From assembly GCF_027497195.1 (NCBI RefSeq), contig NZ_CP114905.1, forward strand, positions 4,098,501-4,162,500: a DNA stretch of 64,000 bases, read 5' to 3'. The translations under genes and the position numbers were made by a program. How positions within the stretch are numbered: the stretch's first letter is position 1; every line of letters begins with the position of its first letter. The notes under the pieces are model-generated. The model was not told where the DNA came from and did no database searches. It saw only the letters and a list, made by a program, of their open reading frames with translations. This document shows, one piece after another, positions 28,696 to 39,195 of this stretch. This DNA is from Streptomyces sp. WMMC500. Lineage in GTDB: Bacteria; Actinomycetota; Actinomycetes; Streptomycetales; Streptomycetaceae.

Positions 28696-29289
28696 TCAGT
28701 CGGGCAGCCGCAGGTCGAGGTCCGCGCGCTGGCGCACACCCTGCCGGCCGACGTGGGCCAGCAGCTCGGCCACCGGCCCGTGCCCCGGCAGCTCGGCCGC
28801 GGGGTCCACGTCGTACCACGGGACGAGGACGAAGGCGCGCTCGTGCGCGCGGGGGTGCGGGAGCGTCAGGGCGGGGTCGTCGGAGACGACGCCCTGGTAC
28901 GCCACGATGTCGACGTCCAGCGTGCGCGGGCCCCACCGGTCGTCCCGTACGCGCGCGAACGCCTCCTCGACGGCGTGCGCCCGCTCCATCAGCGAGGAGG
29001 GCGGGAGGGTGGTCCGGACGAGCAGGACGGCGTTGAAGAACGTCGGCTGGCTGCCCGGCTCGACGCCCCAGGGCTCGGTCTCGTAGACCGGAGAGACCGC
29101 TTTGACGCGCAGGCCGGGGGTGTCCTCCAGGGCGTCGACGGAGCCCTGGAGGGTCTCCAGGCGGTTGCCGAGGTTGCTGCCGATGGAGAGCACCGCGCTC
29201 TTGGGGTTCTGCAGGGTCGAGTCGGCCGCGTCGACCTGCTCGACCACGGAACGCGGCACTGGCTGCACGGTCGGGTCGCTGCGATTCAA
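28696..29289 (-). CDS. folK: 6-hydroxymethyl-7,8-dihydropterin pyrophosphokinase
   Basis: Transfers pyrophosphate from ATP to 6-hydroxymethyl-dihydropterin in folate synthesis. The 197 residues contain LSIGSNLGNRLETLQGSV, SPVYETEPWG, the QPTFFNAVLLV strand and the signature DDRWGPRTLDVDIV, followed by LPHPRAHERAFVLVP. The N-terminal 33 residues before the domain are extra. The TTG start lies four bases after the folB stop and has AGAGG upstream, so the two are translationally linked. Confidence 0.95.
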   Translation of the reverse strand: MNRSDPTVQPVPRSVVEQVDAADSTLQNPKSAVLSIGSNLGNRLETLQGSVDALEDTPGLRVKAVSPVYETEPWGVEPGSQPTFFNAVLLVRTTLPPSSLMERAHAVEEAFARVRDDRWGPRTLDVDIVAYQGVVSDDPALTLPHPRAHERAFVLVPWYDVDPAAELPGHGPVAELLAHVGRQGVRQRADLDLRLPD

Positions 29290-29292
29290 TGG

Positions 29293-29661
29293 TCAACCTC
29301 TGCTTCGGGTGATGGTGATGGTCACGTCGTCGAACGGAACGGTGATCGGCGCGTCCGGCTTGTGCACCGTCACCTCCACCTGCTGTACGGGCGCGTGCGT
29401 CAGGCACTTCGCGGCGATCCGCTCGGCGAGGGTCTCGATCAGGTCCACCGGCTCGCCCTCGACGACGGCGAGGGCCTCTTCGGCCACGACCCCGTAGTGC
29501 ACGGTCCGGGTCAGGTCGTCGGTCGCGGCGGCCGGGCGGGTGTCGAGGTGGAGGACGAGGTCGACGACGAACGGCTGGCCCTCGGCGCGCTCGTGCGCGA
29601 AGACGCCGTGGTGACCGCGGGCCCTGAGGCCGTGCAGCGCAACTCGGTCGGCTTCGGTCAT
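29293..29661 (-). CDS. folB: Dihydroneopterin aldolase
   Basis: Converts dihydroneopterin to 6-hydroxymethyl-dihydropterin and glycolaldehyde. The 122 residues match the family length. They open with VALHGLRARGHHGVFAHERAEG and contain the substrate-binding DDLTRTVHYGVVAE and ETLAERIAAKCL, ending VPFDDVTITITRSRG. ATG at 29661 was chosen because GGTGAGG lies six bases upstream; the frame stays open further upstream only through low-complexity repeats. Confidence 0.94.
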   Translation of the reverse strand: MTEADRVALHGLRARGHHGVFAHERAEGQPFVVDLVLHLDTRPAAATDDLTRTVHYGVVAEEALAVVEGEPVDLIETLAERIAAKCLTHAPVQQVEVTVHKPDAPITVPFDDVTITITRSRG

Positions 29662-30174
29662 GGCTCGCCTCACCTTCTGCGTCTTGCGGCTCTCCGCCTT
29701 GCGGCTCTCCGCCTTGCGGCTCTGCGCCTCGTCTCGGTCGATGTGCGGTGTCCGCGGAGGTACGCGAACGTCGAAGCGGTGATGTTCCGATACTCGGCCC
29801 TGCTCGGTCCAGCCCCCGGGACCCTCGGTCGAATGTACCTGCGGCCCCTGACGGACCCGACGACCGGGGCTGCCCGCGCCTGCCTGTGAGCTGCGGGTTG
29901 GGCTGTGGCCGCGCCTACGGGGAGGGTCGACGGGACAGCGGTATGGAGGATGACGTCGACTCGAACGGGCTATGAACGCGCCCCCGGCCTTTGAGCGTAC
30001 GAGGTACGTCGTACGCCCCTGCACTCCCCGCACTCCCCCGCACTCCCGCCCAAGGGTAGGCCGCTGCTCGGACATCGATCGCCGGCTCCGCGGCCGGGGG
30101 TTCCGCGGCCGGGGGTTCCGCGAGACCGGTTGGGCAGGCTGCCCGTACGCCGGTGTACGCCTCTTCCCGCGCCG
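29662..30174. other. Repeat-rich gap between folP and folB
   Basis: No gene is convincing in these 513 bases. The region contains the 15-bp tandem repeat described separately, two 15-bp copies of GGCCGGGGGTTCCGC-like sequence (30091-30120), and an 8-bp inverted repeat with 6-base loop (GCGTACGA / TCGTACGC, 29995-30016). In other Streptomyces I recall an NTF2-like gene between folP and folB; it is absent here. Confidence 0.55.
29681..29725. repeat. 15-bp tandem repeat, three copies
   Basis: Three head-to-tail copies of [G/T]CCTTGCGGCTCTCC-type sequence lie 20 bases upstream of the folB start, in its leader. The first and third copies differ from the middle one by one base each. Confidence 0.85.
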
Positions 30175-31038
30175 CTACGCCCCGTGGCCTTCCAGTGCCG
30201 ACGCGACCCGTACCGCATCCGCCGTCGGCCGCACCTCGTGCACCCGTACCGCCCACGCGCCCTCGCGCGCCACGATCGCCGACACGGCCGCCGTCGCGGC
30301 GTCCCGCTCGCGGGCCGGCGGCGGCGAGCCGTCGGGGCCGGCCAGGACCCGCCCCAGGAACCGCTTCCGCGACGCGGCCACCAGGAGCGGACGACCCAGC
30401 TCAGCGCCCAGCCGGGCGAGGCTGTTCAGCAGCACGAGGTCGTGCCGGGCCTCCTTCGCGAAGCCCAGGCCGGGGTCGACGATGATCCGCTCGAAGCCCA
30501 CCCCGCCGGCCACGGCCCGGTCCAGGCTGCGGCGCAGTTCGTCGACGACCTCGGTGACGGTGTCCTCGTAGACCGCGCGGTTGTTCATGTCGATGGACTG
30601 GCCGCGCCAGTGCATGACGACGAACGGCACTCCGGCCGCGGCCACCGTCGGCACCATCGCGGGGTCCGCCTGACCGCCGCTGACGTCGTTGACGAGGCGG
30701 GCGCCGGCCGCGACCGCCCGTTCGGCGACGACGGCGCGCATGGTGTCGACGGAGACGAGTACGCCTTCGGCCGCGAGGCCCCGTACGACGGGCAGGACGC
30801 GGCGGAGCTCCTCGTCCTCGTCCACGCGGGGTGCGCCGGGGCGGGTGGACTCGCCGCCTACGTCGACGATGTCGGCGCCGGTGGCGACGAGGTCGATGCC
30901 GTGCTTGATCGCGGACGCGGGGTCGAACCAGAGGCCGCCGTCAGAGAAGGAGTCGGGGGTGACGTTGACGACGCCCATGACGGCGCAGCGGCCGAAGTCC
31001 GGCAGCCCCGCCACCTGCCCCCTGCGCGTATCCGTCAT
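30175..31038 (-). CDS. folP: Dihydropteroate synthase
   Basis: Condenses the pterin pyrophosphate with p-aminobenzoate; the sulfonamide target. The 287 residues carry both DHPS signatures: MGVVNVTPDSFSDGG and DVGGESTRPGAP. Also seen are SVDTMRAVVAERA, LVNDVSGG, DPGLGFAK and RKRFLGRVL. The ATG has only a weak ribosome site, and the sequence before it is low-complexity. It is followed by the folB-folK-DUF3180 genes after a 513-base gap, and preceded by the FGE gene after about 470 bases, so it may have its own promoter. Confidence 0.95.
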   Translation of the reverse strand: MTDTRRGQVAGLPDFGRCAVMGVVNVTPDSFSDGGLWFDPASAIKHGIDLVATGADIVDVGGESTRPGAPRVDEDEELRRVLPVVRGLAAEGVLVSVDTMRAVVAERAVAAGARLVNDVSGGQADPAMVPTVAAAGVPFVVMHWRGQSIDMNNRAVYEDTVTEVVDELRRSLDRAVAGGVGFERIIVDPGLGFAKEARHDLVLLNSLARLGAELGRPLLVAASRKRFLGRVLAGPDGSPPPARERDAATAAVSAIVAREGAWAVRVHEVRPTADAVRVASALEGHGA

Positions 31039-31260
31039 ACGACCAGCGTAGGCGCCGCCGGCAGGACCGGCCCCGGCGGGGCGCGGGGCCCCTGGGCGGC
31101 GCGGCCTGCTCGCGCCGGGGCAGGGCGCGGGGCCGCGGGGCGCGGGCGGGGCGCGGGGGCGCGGGACGCAGGCGGGGGGGGCAGGGATGTGGGGCGTGGG
31201 CATCTGACGGTGCCTGGGGCGGGGGCGTGGGGCGGCTGACGCGACGCGAACGGCCCGGAG

Positions 31261-31302
31261 CGATGTCAGCGGGCGCGCCTACCCTTGGGCGGGTGTGCGG
31301 GG
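31261..31302 (+). repeat. 42-bp direct repeat, copy A, with RecA-NDp/PafBC-like promoter motif
   Basis: Matches copy B (31465-31506) at 39 of 42 positions. It contains TGTCAGCG, eight bases, TACCCT (31264-31285). That is the layout of the mycobacterial DNA-damage promoter TTGTCRGTG-N8-TANNNT used by PafBC. On the plus strand it faces away from folP. Confidence 0.7.
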
Positions 31303-31464
31303 GAGGTGGGGCGGCCACTGAGGCGCGGGCCCGGCGGGCTTCCGGCCCGGCGGACGTACGGCCCGGCAGAAGTACGACCCGGCAGACGTACAGCACCGGA
31401 GGGCCGCTCCGCGAACAAAGGTCGCGGCCGGCAGCGAAGGCGCAGCCGGCGACGCAGCCCCGTG

Positions 31465-31506
31465 CGATGTCAGAGGACGCGCCTACCGTTGGGCGGGTGT
31501 GCGGGG
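31465..31506 (+). repeat. 42-bp direct repeat, copy B, with RecA-NDp/PafBC-like promoter motif
   Basis: Second copy, 204 bases from copy A and five bases from the FGE stop. It holds TGTCAGAG, eight bases, TACCGT (31468-31489). Transcription from it would run antisense into the FGE gene. Confidence 0.7.
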
Positions 31507-31511
31507 AGGCT

Positions 31512-32492
31512 TCAGAGCGCCCGAATCGGGCGGAAGCCCGTGTTGCCGCTTGAGCTGTCCGGCGTGTTCCCCATCCGCGCCGACGTCCGGTACCGCAGGC
31601 AGTACGACTCGTGGCACATGTGCGACCCCCCCTTCAGCACCCGCGTCTGCCCCAGCCGCGGCCCCCGCGGGTTGTCGCGCGGCCCCTTGCGATGGTGCCT
31701 CGCGTGGAACCAGTCCGCGCACCACTCCCACACGTTCCCCGTGGCGTTGTACAGCCCGTAGGCGTTCGGCTCGAAGGCGTCCACCGGGCACGTGCCCCGG
31801 TAGCCGTCCGCCGCCGTGTTCCGGTCCGGGAAGCTGCCGCGCCAGATGTTCATCCGGTACGCGCCCTCCGGCTCCCGCTCCGCGCCCCACGGGTACGGCT
31901 CGCCCGCCAGCCCGCCGCGCGCCGCGTACTCCCACTCCGCCTCCGTCGGCAGCCGTCCGCCCGCCCAGGCGCAGAAGGCCAGCGCATCGGTGTGCGAGAC
32001 GTGCACCACCGGGTGGTCCCACCGGCCGCGCAGGCCCGAGCCGGGACCCTCCGGGTGCCGCCAGTCCGCCTGGTGGACCTGCCGCCACCACGGCGTCTGC
32101 GGCGGCGAGGCGGTGGGCGGGAAGTTCTTGGGCAGGAAGCCCGCGAAGACGAAGGACCAGCCGAAGCGCTCGGCGTCCGTGACGTACGACGTGGCGTCGG
32201 CGAAGGCCGCGAACTCCTCGTTCGTCACCGCCGTCGCCGCCACCGCGAAGCCGTCGACCGTCACCTCGCGCGACGGGCCCTCCCCGTCCGCCGGGTACGG
32301 CCCGTCGTCGTAGCCCATCCGGAACACCCCGCCGGGCAGCTTCCGCCACCCTCCGCGCGGCTCGTACGTGCCCGCTCCCGCGGCGACGGCCTCCGTACGC
32401 GCCGTCGCGACGGCCCGCGCCGGCACGGCGGCCCCTTCCGTCCCGCGTCCCGGTGCGCAGCACGCCTTCGGCTCGGTGCCCCCGTCCCCCAT
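31512..32492 (-). CDS. Formylglycine-generating enzyme (SUMF1/FGE)
   Basis: Copper-dependent oxidase that converts a Cys in a CxPxR motif of type I sulfatases to formylglycine. The 326 residues show GGVFRMGYDD, GRLPTEAEWEYAARGG, ATGNVWEWCADWF and the C-terminal RVLKGGSHMCHESYCLRYR. The catalytic cysteine pair is Cys293/Cys298, five residues apart as in characterised FGEs, so this is a true FGE rather than an EgtB or PvdO relative. The first 40 residues are an extra Ala-rich leader with two Cys. Its ATG overlaps the folE stop by one base (TGATG). No sulfatase gene is in the window. Confidence 0.93.
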   Translation of the reverse strand: MGDGGTEPKACCAPGRGTEGAAVPARAVATARTEAVAAGAGTYEPRGGWRKLPGGVFRMGYDDGPYPADGEGPSREVTVDGFAVAATAVTNEEFAAFADATSYVTDAERFGWSFVFAGFLPKNFPPTASPPQTPWWRQVHQADWRHPEGPGSGLRGRWDHPVVHVSHTDALAFCAWAGGRLPTEAEWEYAARGGLAGEPYPWGAEREPEGAYRMNIWRGSFPDRNTAADGYRGTCPVDAFEPNAYGLYNATGNVWEWCADWFHARHHRKGPRDNPRGPRLGQTRVLKGGSHMCHESYCLRYRTSARMGNTPDSSSGNTGFRPIRAL

Positions 32493-33160
32493 CAGCGCGC
32501 CTTGATCAGGCTCATCGCCTCGGCCCGCGTCGCGGGGTCCCGCAACTGCCCGCGCACCGCCGACGTCAGCGTCTTCGCGCCCGGCTTCCGCACGCCCCGC
32601 ATCGTCATGCACAGGTGCTCGCACTCGATGACCACGATCACGCCCCGCGGCTCCAGTATCGCCATCAGCGAGTCCGCGATCTGCGTGGTCAGCCGCTCCT
32701 GCACCTGCGGCCTGCGCGCGTACACGTCCACCAGCCGCGCCAGCTTCGACAGCCCGGTGATCTTCCCGTCGTGCGACGGGATGTACCCCACGTGCGCGGA
32801 GCCGACGAAGGGCACCAGGTGGTGCTCGCAGGTGCTGAGCACCTCGATGTCCTTGACCAGCACCATCTCGTCGTGGCCCAGGTCGAACGTCGTCGTGAGC
32901 ACGTCCTCGGGACGCTGCCGCAGCCCCGCGAATATCTCCTTGTACGAGCGCGCCACCCGCGCCGGCGTCTCCAGCAGACCCTCGCGGTCCGGGTCCTCGC
33001 CGACGGCGATGAGCAGCTCCCGCACGGCGTTCTCGGCGCGCTTCTCGTCGAAGTCGCCGTACCCCGCGCCGGCCGCCCCCGCGCCGCCGTACCCGGCGCC
33101 GCGGAAGCCCGCGCCGCCGTGCTCCGGGCCGTTTCCCGGTCCGACCGCCGCATCCGTCAT
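32492..33160 (-). CDS. folE: GTP cyclohydrolase I
   Basis: Makes dihydroneopterin triphosphate from GTP, the first step of folate synthesis. The 222 residues carry the zinc-binding CEHHLVPF, the [17 protein letters not shown] segment, [14 protein letters not shown] and the second zinc ligand in [17 protein letters not shown] Gly/Ala-rich N-terminal extension of about 35 residues precedes the enzyme domain. ATG at 33160 has GAGG seven bases upstream; GTG at 33187 is the alternative. It follows ftsH by 84 bases on the same strand and is coupled to the FGE gene. Confidence 0.95.
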   Translation of the reverse strand: MTDAAVGPGNGPEHGGAGFRGAGYGGAGAAGAGYGDFDEKRAENAVRELLIAVGEDPDREGLLETPARVARSYKEIFAGLRQRPEDVLTTTFDLGHDEMVLVKDIEVLSTCEHHLVPFVGSAHVGYIPSHDGKITGLSKLARLVDVYARRPQVQERLTTQIADSLMAILEPRGVIVVIECEHLCMTMRGVRKPGAKTLTSAVRGQLRDPATRAEAMSLIKAR

Positions 33161-33244
33161 CGTCGTGCCTCTCGTACCTGCGCTCATGGCCGCGCCCCCA
33201 AGGCTAGAACCTCGGGGGCGCTGCTCACATTCCGGCGGTGTCCG

Positions 33245-35311
<2,067 letters not shown>

Positions 35312-35623
35312 CCACACGGGGCGGCGTACGCCCCGTCCCTCCTGCCCAGTGAGGCACGGCTGGCTCCTGACCGAGCCCGTGGCCGTGCGTATGCCTGTAT
35401 GGGTCCAAACTGAAACGACTGACGTTCGGACGGTACCCCAGAATTGTCACCCGTCCCCGGCGGGGACGGCTAACAAACCGGCTTTCCCATGCTCCAACGG
35501 CGGGAAACCCCCCGGTGTTCCCCGGACGGGACCCGCAGGCCCGCGTCCGGCCACCCGGGGGGCGGCGGCGGGCGGTCCCCCGCCGGCCCGCGTCAGTCCG
35601 GGCGGCAGTCGCCGCTGACTGCG
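35312..35623. other. Intergenic region between hpt and ftsH
   Basis: 312 bases without a gene. It holds a 9-bp perfect inverted repeat (CCGTCCCCG / CGGGGACGG, 35451-35469), downstream of hpt and upstream of ftsH in the direction of transcription. This may terminate hpt or fold in the ftsH leader. Confidence 0.5.
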
Positions 35624-36178
35624 TCAGCCACCGTACACGTGCGGTGCGAGGGTCCCGACGAAGGGCAGGTTGCGGTACTTCTCCGCGTAGTCGAGGCCGT
35701 AGCCGACGACGAACTCGTTGGGGATGTCGAAGCCCACCCAGTCCACGTCGATGGGCACCTTCGCCGCCTCCGGCTTCCGCAGCAGCGTGAAGACCCGCAG
35801 CGAGGCCGGCTGCCGCGACCCGAGGTTCGACAGCAGCCAGGAGAGGGTGAGGCCCGAGTCGATGATGTCCTCGACGATCATCACGTGCCGGTCCTGGATG
35901 TCGGTGTCGAGGTCCTTGAGGATCCGCACGACGCCGGAGGACTGGGTGCCCGCGCCGTAGGAGGACACGGCCATCCAGTCCATCGTCACCGGGGTCGACA
36001 GCGTGCGGGCGAGGTCCGCCATGACCATCACGGCGCCCTTGAGCACCCCGACGATCAGGAGGTCCTTGCCGGCGTACTCCGCGTCGATCTTCGCGGCCAT
36101 CTCGGCGAGCTTGGCGTCGATCTCTTCCTTGGTGATGAGCACTTTCTCGAGGTCCGCGCCCATGTCCTTCACATCCAC
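35624..36178 (-). CDS. hpt: Hypoxanthine phosphoribosyltransferase
   Basis: Purine salvage enzyme converting hypoxanthine/guanine and PRPP to IMP/GMP. The 184 residues have the PRPP-binding motif [15 protein letters not shown], the flexible-loop region [15 protein letters not shown] and the base-binding [23 protein letters not shown]. Length is standard. GTG at 36178 or the downstream ATG (MGADLEKVL) could start it. It lies between tilS and ftsH, a conserved actinobacterial order. Confidence 0.96.
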   Translation of the reverse strand: MDVKDMGADLEKVLITKEEIDAKLAEMAAKIDAEYAGKDLLIVGVLKGAVMVMADLARTLSTPVTMDWMAVSSYGAGTQSSGVVRILKDLDTDIQDRHVMIVEDIIDSGLTLSWLLSNLGSRQPASLRVFTLLRKPEAAKVPIDVDWVGFDIPNEFVVGYGLDYAEKYRNLPFVGTLAPHVYGG

Positions 36179-36352
36179 CCGGGGTCACTCTCGTTCGTTC
36201 GACGACCACTGCCGGACGAACAGTCTGCCATCCGTTCTCCCACCGGTCAGGAGCGCGTAGGACACGTTTTCCGCACGTCCCGGCCCTCGCCGGCGCCGGT
36301 ACGGCCCCGCCGGCCGGGCGGCGCACCGGCGGGATCCGGGGCGTACGGGCCC

Positions 36353-37516
36353 TCAGTCCACCCGCCGGACGACCAGCCGGCCCTGTTCGCGGCGGGCGGA
36401 CACCCGGCCCGGGAGGTTGAGGGCGCTCTGTCCGCGCCAGCCGGTGATGAGCTTGTCCATCTCCTCGACGTGCCGGCTGAAGAGGGACCCGGCGGGCGAG
36501 CCGGCCGCGAGGGCGGCGCGGCGCAGGACGCGGCGGCGGACGGCGGGCGGCAGCGCGTACAGCCCGCGGACGTCGAGGCCGCCGTCGGCGTCGCGGACGC
36601 CGCGCTCGGCGTCGGCGGCCCAGGCGTCGAGGGCGTCGGCGTCGTCGCGGGAGAGCCGGGCGGTACGGGCCAGGGAGGCGACGACGCCGCGGCCGAGCGC
36701 CTTCTCCAGCACGGGCAGCGCCTCGTGGCGGACGCGGGAGCGGGTGTAGGCGGGGTCGACGTTGTGGGGGTCGTCCCAGACGGGCAGCGACTGGACCATG
36801 CACGCCTTGCGGGCGACCTGGCGGTCGATCTGGAGGAACGGGCGGCGGTAGCGGCCGCCGGCCCCCGACGTGCCGGCCATGCCGGAAAGCGAGCGCACGC
36901 CGGAGCCGCGGGCGAGCGCCAGCAGCACGGTCTCGGCCTGGTCGTCGCGGGTGTGGCCGAGGAGCACGGCGGCGGCGCCGAGGCGCTCCGCGGCCTCGTC
37001 CAGCGCCGCGTAGCGGGCGTCGCGGGCGGCGGCCTCGGGGCCGCCGTCGCGGCCGACGTCGACGCGCACGGACTCGACGGGGTCCAGCCCGAGGGCGCGC
37101 AGGCGGCCGGCGACTTCCCGCGCGCGCAGGTCGGAGCCGTCCTGGAGGCCGTGGTCGATGGTGATGCCGCCGGCGCGGACGCCCCGGCGGGGGGCCTCGA
37201 AGGCGAGGGCGGAGGCCAGCGCCATGGAGTCGGCGCCGCCGGAGCAGGCGACCAGCACGAGAGGCGCGAGAGGGTCGAGGGGCGCGTGAGGGTCGAGAGG
37301 GGAGTGGGGGGCCGTGGCGGGGGCGGAGGGAGTGCCCGCCGGGGCCGGTCCGGTTGCCGGGGCCGTGGCGGCCGCGGGAGCCGCGGGGGCGGCTGCAGAC
37401 GCCGGGGAGGCCGCGGCGGCGGGGGGAAGGTGCGCCGTCGCGTACTCGGTCAGCACGTCGTGCAGGACCTGCCGTACGGCGAGACGTATCGCGGCGACCG
37501 CTGGATGGGGACCCAT
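36353..37516 (-). CDS. tilS: tRNA(Ile)-lysidine synthetase
   Basis: Modifies C34 of the CAU-anticodon tRNA-Ile to lysidine so that it reads AUA. The PP-loop motif [17 protein letters not shown] is clear at about residue 105, preceded by an Ala/Pro-rich stretch of about 65 residues that is longer than usual. Also seen are [16 protein letters not shown] and [14 protein letters not shown]. The C-terminal part ([15 protein letters not shown]) holds the tRNA-contacting domain. Length is 387 residues. ATG at 37516 begins [14 protein letters not shown] as in relatives. Confidence 0.94.
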   Translation of the reverse strand: MGPHPAVAAIRLAVRQVLHDVLTEYATAHLPPAAAASPASAAAPAAPAAATAPATGPAPAGTPSAPATAPHSPLDPHAPLDPLAPLVLVACSGGADSMALASALAFEAPRRGVRAGGITIDHGLQDGSDLRAREVAGRLRALGLDPVESVRVDVGRDGGPEAAARDARYAALDEAAERLGAAAVLLGHTRDDQAETVLLALARGSGVRSLSGMAGTSGAGGRYRRPFLQIDRQVARKACMVQSLPVWDDPHNVDPAYTRSRVRHEALPVLEKALGRGVVASLARTARLSRDDADALDAWAADAERGVRDADGGLDVRGLYALPPAVRRRVLRRAALAAGSPAGSLFSRHVEEMDKLITGWRGQSALNLPGRVSARREQGRLVVRRVD

Positions 37517-37712
37517 GGCTTTCACTTCACTTTCGCTGGCGGCGGAAGAGCTCGCTCGTCGCTCACCTCCGCGACCGTCACTGTCAGTGCGTCGATGGTG
37601 ACAGAGGAGAGCGGCCAACCGAGCATTGCACGCGGGCGACGCCCGGTTCGCTCCCTCGGACGGGTGAAAGTCGCGCGAATACCGCCGCCACGGGAACCGC
37701 CGGAAGCGGTCG

Positions 37713-38867
37713 TCAGCTCTCGGCGCGGCTGTGCACCCGCGCGATCCAATCCGCCGGTTTGGCGATCTCCGACTTCGTCGGCAGGGTGTTGGGCGAGGTC
37801 CACACGCGGTTGAAGCCGTCCATGCCGACCTGGTCGACGACGTGCCGTACGAAGCGCTCGCCGTCGCGGTACTGGCGGAGCTTGGCGTCCAGGCCCAGCA
37901 GCTTGCGCAGCGCCTGGTCCAGCCGGCCCGCGCCGGCCTGCCGGCGCTTGGTGAACTTCTCCCGGATCTCCGCGACCGACGGCACGACCTGCGGCCCCAC
38001 GCCGTCCATCACGTAGTCGGCGTGCCCCTCCAGCAGGGACATCACCGCGGTCAGCCGGCCCAGGATCTCCCGCTGCGCCGGGGTCTGGACGACCTCGACG
38101 ATGCTGCGCTCCTCGCCGCCCTCCTCCCGGCCGCTGCTGAGGCTCTGCAGCGCCTCGCGCACGCGGTCCAGCAGGGTGGCCGGGTCGACCTCGGTCTCGC
38201 CCAGGAACGACTGGATCTCGCCCTGCAGGTGGTCGCGCAGCCACGGCACGGCCGTGAACTGCGTGCGGTGGGTCTCCTCGTGGATGCACACCCACAGCCG
38301 GAAGTCGTGCGGGGCGACCTCCAGCTCGCGCTCGACATGGACGATGTTCGGCGCGATGAGCAGCAGCCGGCCCTGGCCCGCGCCGCCGTCGGCGGAGCCG
38401 GCGTGGGCGGCGGGGCCGCCGGGCAGGTCGCGGGTGGCGGGGGCGAAGGTCTCGTACTGCCCGAGGACGCGGGAGGACAGGAACGACAGCAGCATCCCCA
38501 GCTCGACGCCGGTGACCTTGCCGCCGACGGCGCCCAGCACGGCCCCGCCCGGGAGGCCGGAGCGGCGCTTGTCCATCTTCTCCAGCAGCGGCGCGAGGAC
38601 GGCGCGGAAGCCCGCGACGTTCGCCTTGATCCAGCCGGGCCGGTCGACCACGAGGATCGGGGTGTCGTGCCGCGGGTCGGCGCCCTCGGGATACATCCGG
38701 GAGAACTCGCGTACGTGCTCCTCGGCCGACCGGGCGTGCGCCCGCAGCTCGCCGACGATGGCGCGCGCCTCGTCCCGGCTCACCTCGGGCCCCGGCCGCA
38801 CGAGCCGCGTCGCGGTCGCAACCGCGAGATTCCAGTCGACCATCTCCGCACCACCGATGCTCGTCAT
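37713..38867 (-). CDS. DUF2342 zinc-dependent metalloprotease-like protein
   Basis: A 384-residue protein of the DUF2342 family (often named zinc-dependent metalloprotease). The HExxH-type motif is seen as [11 protein letters not shown]. The N-terminal segment has [18 protein letters not shown], and the domain core includes [11 protein letters not shown] and [16 protein letters not shown], which supplies likely further metal ligands. No signal peptide is present, so it is cytoplasmic. Substrate is unknown. ATG at 38867 was chosen from the position of conserved sequence; GTG at 38888 is possible. It is the last gene of the left conserved block. Confidence 0.88.
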   Translation of the reverse strand: MTSIGGAEMVDWNLAVATATRLVRPGPEVSRDEARAIVGELRAHARSAEEHVREFSRMYPEGADPRHDTPILVVDRPGWIKANVAGFRAVLAPLLEKMDKRRSGLPGGAVLGAVGGKVTGVELGMLLSFLSSRVLGQYETFAPATRDLPGGPAAHAGSADGGAGQGRLLLIAPNIVHVERELEVAPHDFRLWVCIHEETHRTQFTAVPWLRDHLQGEIQSFLGETEVDPATLLDRVREALQSLSSGREEGGEERSIVEVVQTPAQREILGRLTAVMSLLEGHADYVMDGVGPQVVPSVAEIREKFTKRRQAGAGRLDQALRKLLGLDAKLRQYRDGERFVRHVVDQVGMDGFNRVWTSPNTLPTKSEIAKPADWIARVHSRAES

Positions 38868-39195
38868 CTCTTCACCGTACGTGCCCACGCGGCCGAGCGG
38901 GAGCGCGCGGCCCCCGGAACCGGCTGCGGGAGCACCCGTAGGGGAGCCGTCCGGCCCGGCGCGGAGCGGTACGGAGGGGGGCGGAGCAGGGCCGGGGCCG
39001 GGGGCCGGACGGGCCGGTCGCTCGAACGAGGGACGAGATTCACTTTTCGTTCACTTCGAACGTCGAACCGATTCACCTGTTCTGCCTAACTTCGGCAACG
39101 AAAGGTGAATCAGCGCAGGCGAGACGGGTGCGAACGCGCATACCTGAGGTAGAGGTCTCGCTCCAGAACCGCAAGCACCGCAAAGGACACCCACC
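38868..39195. other. Divergent intergenic region between DUF2342 gene and pstS
   Basis: 328 bases without a gene. It contains a GC- and G-rich stretch (38930-39015), then the PhoP box and promoter of pstS. The conserved left and right blocks of the window meet here. Confidence 0.7.
39037..39092 (+). promoter_or_regulatory. PhoP (PHO) box and pstS promoter
   Basis: Four 11-bp direct-repeat units (39037-39080) in which units 1, 2 and 4 carry TTCAC at the same offset (GATTCACTTTT, CGTTCACTTCG, GATTCACCTGT); unit 3 is degenerate. This fits the Streptomyces PhoP consensus built on GTTCACC. TAACTT at 39087-39092 is nine bases from the end of the last TTCACC and is a likely -10 element. It predicts induction under phosphate limitation. 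Confidence 0.88.

Larger units (their letters stand above)
31039..31511. other. Intergenic region between FGE gene and folP with long direct repeat
   Basis: These 473 bases hold no convincing gene. The main content is a pair of 42-bp direct repeats (listed separately), plus a GGCCCGGC-rich stretch between them with several short repeats of CGGACGTACGG/CAGACGTACAG type (31348-31393). Confidence 0.6.
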
